This document shows positions 46,464 to 57,448 of a stretch of 64,000 nucleotides of DNA, piece by piece. The DNA comes from Pyrrhosoma nymphula. Taxonomy: Eukaryota; Arthropoda; Insecta; Odonata; Coenagrionidae. Both the position numbers and the translations under genes were made by a program. The stretch covers positions 17,730,192 to 17,794,191 of the forward strand of contig OY754338.1 in NCBI GenBank assembly GCA_963573305.1. Direction: 5' to 3'. The notes below the pieces were generated by a model. That model was given only the letters and a program-made list of their open reading frames with translations. It did not search any database and had not been told where the DNA came from. Positions within the stretch are counted from its first letter, which is position 1. Each line of letters begins with the position of its first letter.

Positions 46464-46582
46464 GGAAAAGGAACAAACTTTGCGAATTTCATAGATGTAA
46501 CCTGAATATGACATAAACTGTCGAAACCCGGGTCGTGAATAAAAAACTTAAGAGTGAAATTCGCAAAGTTTGTTCCTTTTCC
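46464..46582. repeat. Perfect 28 bp inverted repeat enclosing a hammerhead
   Basis: Arms 46464-46491 and 46555-46582 are complementary at all 28 positions, with 63 bp between them holding a family A hammerhead-like unit. The arms have no similarity to the arms at 41.3 kb. Confidence 0.95.
46502..46534 (+). ncRNA. Hammerhead-like core, family A (one box degraded)
   Basis: CTGAATA in place of CTGATGA, stem II GACA/TGTC with loop TAAAC, then GAAACCCGGGTCG with the family A CCCGGG stem III and GUC triplet. The first box carries changes at conserved G/A positions, so it is probably inactive now. Confidence 0.6.
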
Positions 46583-47274
46583 AGCGTCTAAATAGTTATA
46601 CTTTGCCCAATGTCCCCTATATTTAGTAAAAAGATTGAGTAACTTGATTCCAAAGATTCATACATTTTCCAAAAACGTTTTAATATGTATTCACGTAAGC
46701 TAACGCTAATTTGGTTAAAATTTGAGCGAATTTGGTAATTGAATAAGCTCAGGAATGTAGCGCAAAACTAGCTAAATTTTCCCGAAATGTGTAACAAATT
46801 TGTCGTAATTTTTTTTCAAACAAATTTCCTTTTTCTGCTGTTTCACCATATTAAAAATACGGAAAATCCTTGATTTTTTAGTGTAATGTGTCATACTTAA
46901 AGTTGGTAGGAATTGATGACATGTATATCATCCAAAAACACGCGCCCTTCCCTATTTAACTATTTCGGAATAATAAGAAATCGTTAGCATTCAAATCTTC
47001 TTGGGAAAGTCGAAACTTAAATATTGAGAGAGGGTAAATGAACGATTTTCCCGCAGCTAAAGCTTCGATGAGTTAACTTCCGTAAAATAAAATTAACTTG
47101 TTCTAGGGTAACTTTGTGACCAAGACATCACCTTTACCAATGAGTACCCATCCTTCTCCCCTATCATGGCCTCCGTTTCGAACAACCTCATCTCCTCTCC
47201 TCATTTACCCCTTCCTCTGACGACACATAATTACAAATACCATAGTTAGACAAACGAAACATAGATACAAACAC
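46583..47274. other. Region without recognisable gene
   Basis: AT-rich, with a CT-rich patch at 47140-47220 just ahead of the next hammerhead, as at other family A/C loci. Confidence 0.4.
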
Positions 47275-47308
47275 CTGATGATGATGATAACTCATCGAAA
47301 CCCAGGTC
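47275..47308 (+). ncRNA. Hammerhead ribozyme, family A (solo)
   Basis: CTGATGA (47275-47281), stem II GATGA/TCATC with loop TAAC, GAAACCCAGGTC with GUC triplet. Stem III is CCCAGG, a one-base change from the family palindrome that weakens self-pairing. Stem I has C-G, then after one mismatch C-G, A-T, A-T. No PLE ORF nearby. Confidence 0.75.
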
Positions 47309-49135
47309 GAGTTATGCTATTAAATGAAGAAATGGTTATGAAATAGTTAAAATATAAAAAAAATTCAGTGAAATAATTTTAATAATCATTTTACGCGACT
47401 TCTCATGAGGATGAAAGTGTTCGGTGTGTGTGTGATGGGTGAAACATTGGGTCGAGTTGTCACCCCCTCCACCGCTTCCACCTCCCCATATCCATCATCC
47501 AGACATACAACTTCCCCCATCGTCCTTCCACGCACTTTTTATCCGTTCCGTAACTCCCAACCCAATGAAATCCCTCACGATTTTCAATGTACGCCGTGGT
47601 GGACAAATTCCGGCACTATCATTTGAGTTATTTCGGTTTTTGTCTCAACTACTTATCACAATATTTGCTATTAGTAAAAAGCTATCAGCTTCCAAATTTG
47701 GTAGTTATACCTATCAACCACTTTAGTACTTTCCGGTTTCGAACAGTAAACACATTATAAATATTCGTCAACTATTTTTCATCACCGTTGTCTGCTTATC
47801 CTTCCGATAGTTTAAAAGTAAAGTTTAAATCTAGTCAAATAACCCATCGGTGTGCGGTTTCCTCGGTAGGTACAGGGTAAATTCCTCATGAATTCTGACT
47901 CTCGTAGTTTCGAACTAGATTTCAGATAACCGAAAAGTATTGAGCGTCGATGGTAGAGGGAAGTGCTCTCTCCGAGGAGGAAAGGGGGAATTCGGGAGGA
48001 GTGATTGAGAGGGAATATCATCAGGAGGAAAAGGAGGATGCCACATCTCTTGGGGGAGGAGAAAGATTAAGAAAGGAGGAGGAAATAGAGAAAAATCGAA
48101 GCAAGGGAGTCCTTTGGATTTGGGGAGAGTCTTCCCCCTCGGGACGAAGAATAAGACCCTGGCAGGGACAAAAGGGGTTGCTCCCTGAAAAGAATGGCTC
48201 CAGAAGTGGAAGGAGGAAGTTTGGGATATCGATGGCTAAAGTGTGGGTCTGTGCGATGCTACGAAAAACCAAATCCGAGTCGTTATTTTGCACCATTGGT
48301 CGATCGTTGGAGCCCACTTTTAACTCATCGTTCAATACGGGTAATTGGAAGGAAACGAGAGCCAAATATTATCGCCGATATTACCAAATTGCCGGCATTT
48401 ACGATGTTAAGATAATTATTCTCATTGTATCAAAATGCCCGAAATTCATCGCTTTAAGATTTTCTATACTTATGCAGAAGAGCTTGAAGTACTATTTGTA
48501 ATAAAAAAATGACTGTGTTGACAGGAGACTGATTTGAGTGAATGGTAGCGCAGTACCATTTCAATACCAGAAACTTATCGTTCTGAAATGATCTACCGAA
48601 AAAACCATTGACAAGGTGAGGTTTTGAAATTATAAAAATATTAACAATCACTGCTCTAGCACCTCCCAAACAATAACTCATCGAATGCATTGATGGATGG
48701 TACTTGTCGTAAATTCATATATATGGATACAAACTAAGTAAAACGTAAAAGTATATGATGATCTTCCCAATTTTAGTCAAGTTTATCCAACATATTCGCC
48801 AACACCTTTTTTCTTTTTTCTTTATAGTAAAAATTTATTTTCCAAGCCTATATTCTTTTCACCAAGTTCCGATTGCGAAATGCATGCATTTTTCATATCT
48901 TTGAAAGAAGAGCGAGGTTTTTCCAAATACCATATGGGAGATCACCCATTTAAAATTACACCCTTCAATTCACGCCTTGATTGGATCACTAGGAAAACAA
49001 GGTTTACGCTTGTGAAATCCTTTTCAAGGCTTCGGCGAGTTGACGGAGAAGATACAGGTCTTCCGAGTTTTCCTCTGCGTTGGTCCAATATCCTGGACAT
49101 GGCCTGGAAAACGACCGTCAACCCTCCAACGAAAG
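47309..49135. other. Region without recognisable gene
   Basis: Contains a purine-rich block (47950-48200) where a 183-codon plus ORF (E/K/R/G-rich, then mixed) overlaps a 114-codon minus ORF. No domain recognised, so neither is called. The rest is AT-rich. Confidence 0.4.
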
Positions 49136-49137
49136 AT

Positions 49138-49370
49138 TGAAGTCGTACGCTTTCGCTGTAATCCCGTATGGAACAGACACTACGGAGAAGATAGCCAGGG
49201 TATTCACTAAGCACAACATAGTGACAAGGTTCAACTGTGTGTCGAAGACAGCTAACCTTCAAAGGTGCAAAGCAGAAAAACCGGGTTTCGATCAAGGAGA
49301 TTAGAAAAGAAATGGAGGCGAAATACCACTTGATTCTTGAAGCCAATTCCACCATTGCAGTTGGCACAGT
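49138..49370 (+). pseudogene. Penelope-like RT-to-nuclease linker fragment
   Basis: Plus-strand LKSYAFAVIPYGTDTTEKIA followed by RVFTKHNIVTRFNCVSKTAN and a Lys-rich end. This resembles the PLE segment between the RT and the GIY-YIG domain (consensus PYV.G.S..I.RVLKKYNI.T.F). About 350 bp downstream lies a palindromic pair of ribozyme-like cores. No YVDD or GIY-YIG motif found, so it is a short relic of a PLE family different from those at 7 and 15 kb. Confidence 0.6.
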
Positions 49371-49710
49371 TTAGACTTTCCTCGAGCTAACGTGTCCTGC
49401 GGTCGCGTTCGATTTTCGTCAAATCTAAGTTAAAAACCACAGAGAAGGCGATGTTTTGTGACTGGATTTGCAACACCTACTCGGCACAAAATCCTTCCCA
49501 AGCACTCCTATTCTTGCTTCACTTTCGCCCTTGAGCGTTCACGGTCATACCTCCTCCATTTCATTTTAACCTCCTTGGTTTCGATGGAAATTCAAAGCGT
49601 GGTTCACGACTTTAAATGCAGCATTGGAAGTGCCTCTGTTGGGCAGGCATCCAGAGTACAGGTAGATAGATAGACGAACGTCTTTATTGGGGTGAGATTG
49701 AGACTTTAAA

Positions 49711-49914
49711 CGTCCCTGTGAGTGAATTATTCGTGGGTTTCCCACCAGGTCAAGTTTTCAGCCAAGGCCGACGTTTCAATGGCTGACTCTGCCATCGCCC
49801 TCAGGACATTGAGACTCAACGCCCTAAAGGATGATGGCAGAGTCAGACATCAAAACGTCGGCCTTGGCACTTGACGTGGTGGGAAACCCGCGAAGAGTTC
49901 ACTCACATTGTACG
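49711..49914. repeat. Palindrome of two opposed hammerhead-like units
   Basis: Arms about 49711-49796 and 49833-49914 with high complementarity, for example CGTGGGTTTCCCACC against GGTGGGAAACCCGCG. Each arm contains a copy of the ribozyme-like unit in opposite orientation. Confidence 0.85.
49760..49804 (-). ncRNA. Hammerhead-like core in palindrome (degenerate)
   Basis: Minus strand: CTGAGGG (last A of CUGANGA replaced by G), helix ATGGC/GCCAT, GAAACGTC with GUC triplet and ACGT stem III. The facing copy on the plus strand (49822-49860) is more decayed (CTAAAGG, CAAAACGTC). Probably inactive. Confidence 0.45.
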
Positions 49915-52779
49915 CCAGGAAAGCACTAAGTCTTTAAAAATCCCTTCTTCCATCTAACCCCAGGTACGATGAAACAACCTACAACCGTCATTACCCCAAC
50001 AAACCGCCATTTTACCAACCCATATTCCCACCTCTTTAACCCTGCCTTGTTCCACGCGGTTTCTGTTCACTATTTCTCTGCTTCGAAATGATCAACCAAT
50101 GGCATCTATACCAGAAACTTTCGTTGCGGAAACACGCCATCCAACTGTGTGTGGCACTTATATAAGTTTTTCAGCGAAAATTTGCGGTGAATCAAGGGTA
50201 CTGAAATGCCGCTTGTAAGAACATCAAAGAGCTACAAGGAACCGACAACTGCGTCACTCTGCAATCGCGGAGTAGACCTGGATGACTCCTAGCTATAAAA
50301 TTAATTTTGAAGCGGCCAAATTATCAGCATAGGAAACCACTGAGTGATGTCGCTATCCCGGAGAGTGCCTTAACGAAGAAAATATGCAAATTAGACAAAC
50401 AACTTTGATGGTCTCCTCGTTAATGCTCAGTTAAGATTATAAGTATGCAATGATTTCAATTAACCAATTTACTCACGCAATTTATCACACAAATAAAAAA
50501 TATAAAAACTATTTGTCAAATAAAAATATCAAACAATTAAAAGTATGCAGTCAAGGTTAGTAAAAAATCCTTAAACCCAATAAATATTTCTAATCAAGTA
50601 TTTGAAGTGGCCCCTCTTTATTTTTCACGGATTATAATATAAATTTTTTCACAAAATTATTATTCCAGGAATTTTCTAATTAAGTCCCCTTTTAAAAAAA
50701 AATTCTAGTGTATCAATATAAATAATGAATATCTGTAGACCGAACTAGACGGCACTTCTTCGACAAATATTGAACCAAATTGAAAATTCAACAAAAGAAG
50801 TGTGTTCCAGAGTATTCGAGAATCTGTGAATAGACGTGAATTGTATGTGGGCAGATTTATTCTGCAATGATGAAAGAAAAATCGAAGACAAACAGTCATC
50901 GATCAAGAGGAGACTCGATGAGGAAGAAAGAAACATTCTCAGTGAGAGTTGGTTACTTCCGTTGATTCGGGTCCCTGGATTCAAAAAGGGTGTTGTTGAG
51001 AAGTGAAAGGGATCATTGCATGCTCTGGGGTAAACGGTTTGATGCCCATACGAGTTAGGCAGAGCGAAGTTAAGGAGTCATCAGACGATGAATAGTAGTG
51101 CAGAAATATCCAGAAAGAAATCAGCCCTGCACAGAAAATGTCCCCAGTCGATTGGCAAAGTATTGATTACGTCAAAGTCTCCACGAAAAGGCTTGCTTTC
51201 ATCTTTTCCAAAAATCAAAGAAAGAAAGATGAAACTTCGCAATGACACAAACCAGGAGTGAAATTTCCGTAAGATTGATGTGCATAAGACTTGCTTCAGA
51301 ATGGCGCTTCTTGATGGTGCGTCTGCTAAGGGTTTGCTTACTTGAATTTTACATAATTGGTGATGACTCTTTCCTCATGGAGGATATAGTTGAGTGATGA
51401 AAAAATTGATAAGAAAATTTCTCAGTTATAAGGTACATAATGAAATGTATTAACATTTATTGAAACTAATTATTTAGATTTCCATGCAAATACATTCAAC
51501 AAATTCACCAAGCCGATCAACGTCAACTTCAAAATTATCCCTTTTCATATAAAAAATTGTAATATGAATTTCAACGCCCATGAATATGTGGCGTTATTTT
51601 GGCAGTAAAATGGGTGCTTTAAGTTTGATCAAGTGAGCAATCACAGCTGTGTTATTATAAAATTGAATGATGAAAATGTCTTTCTGGCCTTATGTTAAAC
51701 ACTGATAGACTCATGCCAGTTTTTTGTCGAAAATGGCTTCGTACTTCGAAATTAACATGGAAATAAAATATTAGTTGACCTTTTGTTTTGGTTTTCCGTT
51801 GTCACTGTTCAAAAAGAAATTCTGTAAAATACAATATGTGTGCATTCCACTAATGAAATACGAAGGGTTATTCGCAAGGTTAATTTAAAGAGAACCTACC
51901 AATTTAATACCAGGTAAAACATTTGAACTAAGCGAAAACAATAAAAAAACAAAACATTCAAGTTGTACACCTAAAGTTGATGCTCATTATTGCATCTCTG
52001 GTTGTGCCATCTTCTATTTCAATGTGGTTTTGTACATTTTTAAGTAGTATTAATTACAAATATGGAATACCCGAAACCTTCTTAAATGTGAGCATTATTT
52101 ATCCGTAATTCCATTAACTTTCTGTGATTGAAGGCGTCCGGTTTTTGTTGGAAATTGTTCAAAATGGAGCGGACCTGGTTCATATATAAAAAATTCAGAA
52201 ACGACACGTGATACTTCATTTTAATTAACGCATTCTGAATATGCAAAGTTATCAATTTCATACTGAAAATATAAATTTTAGCTAGATATTTTGAAAGTCA
52301 ACCATTGATGCGGTACGCATACACGGATCCCAACTTGCATTAACACTGAGGGTGAATTCCAAAATTTTGAAATTAATATTTTTAATCTCCAGTCTTGCGC
52401 ATTGATACTTTTTCCTCCCGCTTTATGTTTGAATAATGATAACTGGAATACTGTTCTCATTATTATCGTTTGCTAAGACTTATAATTTAGTTTACGAATG
52501 ACTTGTTACAATTGTTACAGAATATGCAATATAAAGCATAAAAATCATTTAATGGAAAGAGTATTTGTATAGGGAAGCTGAAATCACATTATAAAATGTG
52601 TTCTCTTCCACTGTATGACAGTTAGAAGTGGGTAACTCAGGATTGGCATCCAGTCAGGCAAAATGTAGTGGGAATTAAGTACCATAGAAGTGTGTGCGGT
52701 AAAAGTACATACGGTTGGTTGAAGAATGTTGGTCATGAAACAATGTAGATTAGATGCTTCAGTAATGCACATCTATGAA
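49915..52779. other. Region without recognisable gene
   Basis: AT-rich; ORFs under 80 codons with no domain. Nothing supported. Confidence 0.5.
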
Positions 52780-53072
52780 ACGAGGGTGCATTTTTGGTTT
52801 GGCCATGCTAATGGTGATAAATGAAACAGATTGGTGATAGACGAGTGAATGTTGCAAGAGGAATGGATAAACTACGACAGTCATGGGTGAACGTGGTGGA
52901 AAAGACTCTAAAGGGGAGACTTAAGAATAGGTTAGCACGTACGAAGCAATGCATGAGTGTTAGAGAAACGAAAGACATATGCAAAGATGCATGGTGGAAA
53001 TCATTGAGAGAGGGAGAGAGAGTATCTTGTCACATGAATCATCAGTACGGTGAAGGATTTTTTGTTGGTTGA
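52780..53072 (+). pseudogene. LINE RT C-terminal tail (possible)
   Basis: One frame gives HFWFGHANGD, similar to the RWFGHV.R..D block after the RT in RTE-like LINEs. After a frameshift comes VNVARGMDKLRQSWVNVVEK, then MSVRETKDICKDAWWKSL, resembling the GRPR..W...V...L.......A..R..W tail. No catalytic block is visible and the assignment is by pattern only. Confidence 0.4.
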
Positions 53073-54609
53073 TCGGTTATTTGGGAAGACGAGGCGAGGT
53101 GAGGATGCCCACCCTCATGGATAGGTTGGTACGCTAGCATGGGGGTTCATTCCATGTCAAATCAGCCAGTGAATTTACCTGACCCTTTGCGATTTTGATG
53201 AAAATTAGTAAAGCTATTGGCACTACAGATAAACTAAATAATACCAAGTATTACACCCCTCGGCCAAATACTTTGTTAGAAAAAAGGGTCTAAAAATGGC
53301 CCAAAAATAAAATTTTAGGTCTGTAGTGCACCTTTTGAATTGCCGTAACTCGGACACCAACACACTTAGAGAGTTATGTGTGATGTCAAGTTAAAGCGCT
53401 TAAATTACCTTTCATTTGATATGTCACACATTGAGGTTAAAAAAATTATCGGTCAAAGATCAAGGTAACATAATTTGGCCTTGAATTATGAAAAATATGA
53501 CATTTTATTTTACTTATTTTTTTTGTTAACAACATACATCTTTCTTTAATATATGTACCAACTTTCAAAGTGGGAATCCAAATACGACAGGAGATACAAT
53601 TTTTTTTGTACTCCTATGACAATGGAAAAAAATGTTTAAGCTTGTTCACTATAAATTATATACAAAAAACTATTCATAAAATTAGTTTATTTTGCCTTCA
53701 TTCACTCACTTGACATACCTGAGGTCCCAGATCTGGCCTTAGATATTCCTATTTCATTAGTATGTACTGTACTCTGTTGGTTGCTTCTTGAACTTCTGTG
53801 TGTGTCAAACTATAGGTTTGTCCTGTTGGGCATTGCGGATTTACTTTTGTTAAAACATGGGAAGGATTATTTATGGGATTTGAGAGAGGGTGGAGAAAAA
53901 TCCTTCCTTGGTACTCGTGTACTGATAAGGAGAGATGCCAAGAGTTTTACCTACCCATCCGAAAGATGGTGTGCCTACATGATGGGTTCTTCACAAGACA
54001 AATAAGGATGGAGATTAGGTAAAATGAAAAGTGTCCATCTTTGCTGCAGTTCACAGTTTCTAAGTTATCCATCCCCGTATGTGACGTTAATAATTTTACA
54101 AGGGAAAAACTGGAGAAAAAAGATTTGAGATACATCCGGTGTTATTCTAGGAAGGGTCATGAAACATCGCCTGCATTTTTCCACTAATACAATACAATTG
54201 CTCTTTAAAATTCAATGCTCTTTATGTAACGGTTTTTAAAATAGAGACCGGGAAGACTTTTCAAAAATTAAGAAATCAACAGAGTTTCATAAAATGTTAA
54301 ACACAGCTTCAGAGTAATTGAAAATGATTTTCTTTTGTGAAAATTGCACATTTACCTGGAACCACGATATGGGAAGCCATTACTCGAATAACCACTACAA
54401 CCTGAAGGCCAGGCTTAGTGTGTTCACAGTTGAAGTTGATCTCGGTCGAGGAAGTTGTGTTCAAACTGTACTATTTTCTGAAACTCATTCAAGGAGGTGA
54501 GTGAAAAATAATACCTACCTACTTAATTATAGTTTTTTGTTCGAGGGTTTAAAAATTCATGGGGTTTACAATAAAGACAGCTGCTGAAACCAATTATTAA
54601 GATGCATAT
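53073..54609. other. Region without recognisable gene
   Basis: AT-rich. 53150-53480 has the look of an interspersed repeat but I recognise neither family nor termini. ORFs at 53781 and 54318 show no domain. Confidence 0.4.
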
Positions 54610-54780
54610 TTTCACATTATTCAAGGAATATATTTTTAATGAATACTTTTTTCCAACCATACTATTCGACCGCACCACCATTTCTATTGACATAATGCAT
54701 TAACTTCAATTATGAAAGTGAATTGCTAATAACTCAGAAAATAAGATAACAAGCCTATATTTTATTTTAATTCAATTTCT
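54610..54780 (+). repeat. Dispersed repeat, copy 2
   Basis: Partner of 10822-10994 (same orientation); best shared block is CTTTTTTCCAACCATACTA-like at 54645. Diverged, non-coding. Confidence 0.6.
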
Positions 54781-57339
54781 ACGTATTTTTTGCTTCCAAT
54801 TGGCAGTTAAATGCGAAATGGAGTTTGTATTATAAAAACACAAATCTTATCTCCATACTTCACGCACTCTTGCATCTAACGCCATAAATTTAAGGTCAAT
54901 TTTCGAAAAAAGTAGCGCGAAAAGGTAAATTTTCGTTGCTCGTATCAAAAATATTACAAATTTTTCTGTAAGTAGCCAGAACATGAGTAAAATCACATTT
55001 AGGTCTTTTAACTGTGGAACTATGTTAATGAAAATTCATTCAACGGTGGTTGAATCCATGGTTTTAGCTTAATCCGTCTGAATTCTTGAACCAAGACTTC
55101 TCCCGGAATCAGCTCTCCACGGATTAGAAAACCTACGCGGGAAGCTTGTCTGATCTCTTTTGCCGAAACGGAACTGAGCCACGACACAGAGGTATGCATC
55201 TTCCATCCTCGCAAATTACGCATGTGCTTCCCTCTTTCTCCTCAAGCGTCGCTTTTTCCTCGAAAACACGTCCCACTGTCCCAATACTCTTCCCTCCTCC
55301 GAAAAAAACCACTCAATTATACAAATCCCCTCTCTTTCCCACACTTCAGTGCTCAATGAGAACCTTCGCGACCAACCCTGGCTCAAAACCATGGCAACAG
55401 AATACCTACGTCAAAATCCCTACAGCGGCCGCCATTTTTGACTCAGATTCTTCAAGGTCCCTTCAATAAGTCTGCAACTCCACCTTCCATACCAGAAAGT
55501 AATCTTTCCTCCTTGCCTACGTCTTTCTTCGCACCATCCTCCTTCGTTACGAGTAGGTGCAGTCGTTCATGGATAACCGACCGTCGCATTGGAATTAGAT
55601 AGTCCACCTTAAGAATTTAGCAAAACTCTTAACTTTGTTAACTGAGATCATTTTTTTTCCGTTCGATAATATCCAAAGACCTCTAAAAGAGGGTACCAAT
55701 TGAACAAATAAAAATAATCCAAAAATAACAATTCCATAATAAATGAATCAACTCATCTCTGCAGGGGTCGAATCCAGGGTCTCAAAATGGCAGGACAGTT
55801 CAACTCACAGTTCACAGGGAGGTGGGAAAGGAAATGATCTGACTTATTTAACATTGAAACTCCAGTTGCAAGAAATATGAATACAAATTTTCCTCTAAAA
55901 CCTATCGACAAGATCATTCTAACTTCCTATTTTATTTTCACATTTCATATTGCCGAGAATAGGAGCGTGGAGCAGTGTGAATCCAAAACATAGAACGAGC
56001 ATGCGATACGGGAAGTAGAGCACAGCGGACGGAAGGACTGAGTTAGGAGCAGCTGAAGACTCGGAGGTTGGGTGCAAGGCTAAAGTTATTTATTCGTGAA
56101 ATCAATAATCAGATCACGCAAGTTTCAGAGCGTCAAGGAGGATAATACTCATACCTCGAGTGACATCAAGAGCTGAAAGAAGTGACTACGAAAAAGGGAT
56201 TCTCTGTCGAATAGATTGGCCCAGGAATTCAATTCCTCAATCTTATTCGCATTTAGCACAAAACTAGAGAGACACTAGTCGGCCAAAATTCATATCACAC
56301 GGAATCATTTCCCTCTCACAATTCCTTCTCCCTATTATCTATCTTCTTTATGCATGGCTGGAGTCCTAACACTCCCTACCACATTCCACTGCGCCGGCTC
56401 GCATGGTAGTACGATTATTATAAATGAGTTTTTACTATGCCAATTATGTATTTTACTATTCTGTGTAGTATAAGCATCCTCTTAATGCTATATCCGATAC
56501 CTATTCTAGGGAAGAGTCGATTACAATAGAATATGATCACAGGTACAAGCACCGGTAAGCTTCGTTCTTAACAATGAGAAAGATGTTTTTAGTACAAATG
56601 TTGACAAAGATGGTGAAGTTATAAATTATAATTTTAGTACGCCTACATTATACCACACATTCTACGAGCCAACGAAAGTACGTGTGGCATGGGATGTTAG
56701 GGAATCCGTCGTATAAAAGACTAGGGAATAGGGTAAGGGAGGTGTGAGAAGTATGGGAAGAAGAGAAAAGTGAATTCTATGGTGCGAAAAAAATATTTTT
56801 GGTACCAGTCTGTTCAACAGCGCTTATATAATTTATCTTGAAAATGTGGTAATTTTTAAAACTGAATTTGGAGCATTTTATATCTCTTGAAATAAAATAG
56901 CAACAAAATGAATAACAAGCCTTTCTCATCTTTCAAAATATATTCTATAGTACTTGAAAACATTGCCGGAACTATATAAAGACTCTTAGAAATATCTCTA
57001 ATCTACATCTTAAATAATGAAATTCTAATTTTGAAAATATAAGGGACTCTTTTTGTGTTATTTTTTATTTGCATCATTCGCCAAACTTCTTAAATGTTGA
57101 AGTTTGGAGGAATAATTTAACCGTACAGATAGCTTCACCTGTTTATACGAGTATATCAGTATGACGGTTATGGTAGCATTTGCTAACCTCCACCTCATTA
57201 CGAAAAAGGACAATTTTCAGAATGTCGTCGATAAGCGAATACATCGACACACCGATTTCAACAGCCCGTTTTTATTATTATTTTTAATTCGATTCTGACA
57301 CTATTTTTTTTACCTCGGAGGTAACGCTTTTCACTCCCA
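54781..57339. other. Region without recognisable gene
   Basis: AT-rich, with a CT-rich patch 55220-55540 producing a 107-codon ORF of S/P/T-rich composition. At 55755-55830 (minus) a weak box-B-like GGATTCGACCC suggests a SINE scrap, not strong enough to call. Confidence 0.4.
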
Positions 57340-57448
57340 ACTGCCTACACACCTCGCACAGATTTTCAGTTAACCATCCCTTAGTCACCCCTTCCTTCCC
57401 CACTCCCTCGGGCGGATATAAGCGCCGCCCTTTTTACGGACTAAGGTT
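57340..57448 (+). repeat. PLE terminal region, family C, lacking its ribozyme
   Basis: CT-rich tract followed by GGATATAAGCGCCGCC and TTTTTACGGACTAA, co-linear with 36945-37036. At the point where the 37 kb copy enters its hammerhead stem I, this copy diverges. Supports the CT-tract / TATA-like / hammerhead order as a repeated unit. Confidence 0.5.

Noticed and set aside
47950..48501. 183-codon plus ORF
   Set aside because: Purine-rich composition (E/K/R/G), a 114-codon ORF lies opposite, and no domain or splice context was seen. Not excluded, but not supportable.
48942..49367. 141-codon minus ORF
   Set aside because: Antisense to the Penelope-like linker sequence on the plus strand.
55755..55830. 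tRNA or SINE on the minus strand
   Set aside because: Only a weak box B (GGATTCGACCC); no convincing box A or cloverleaf.
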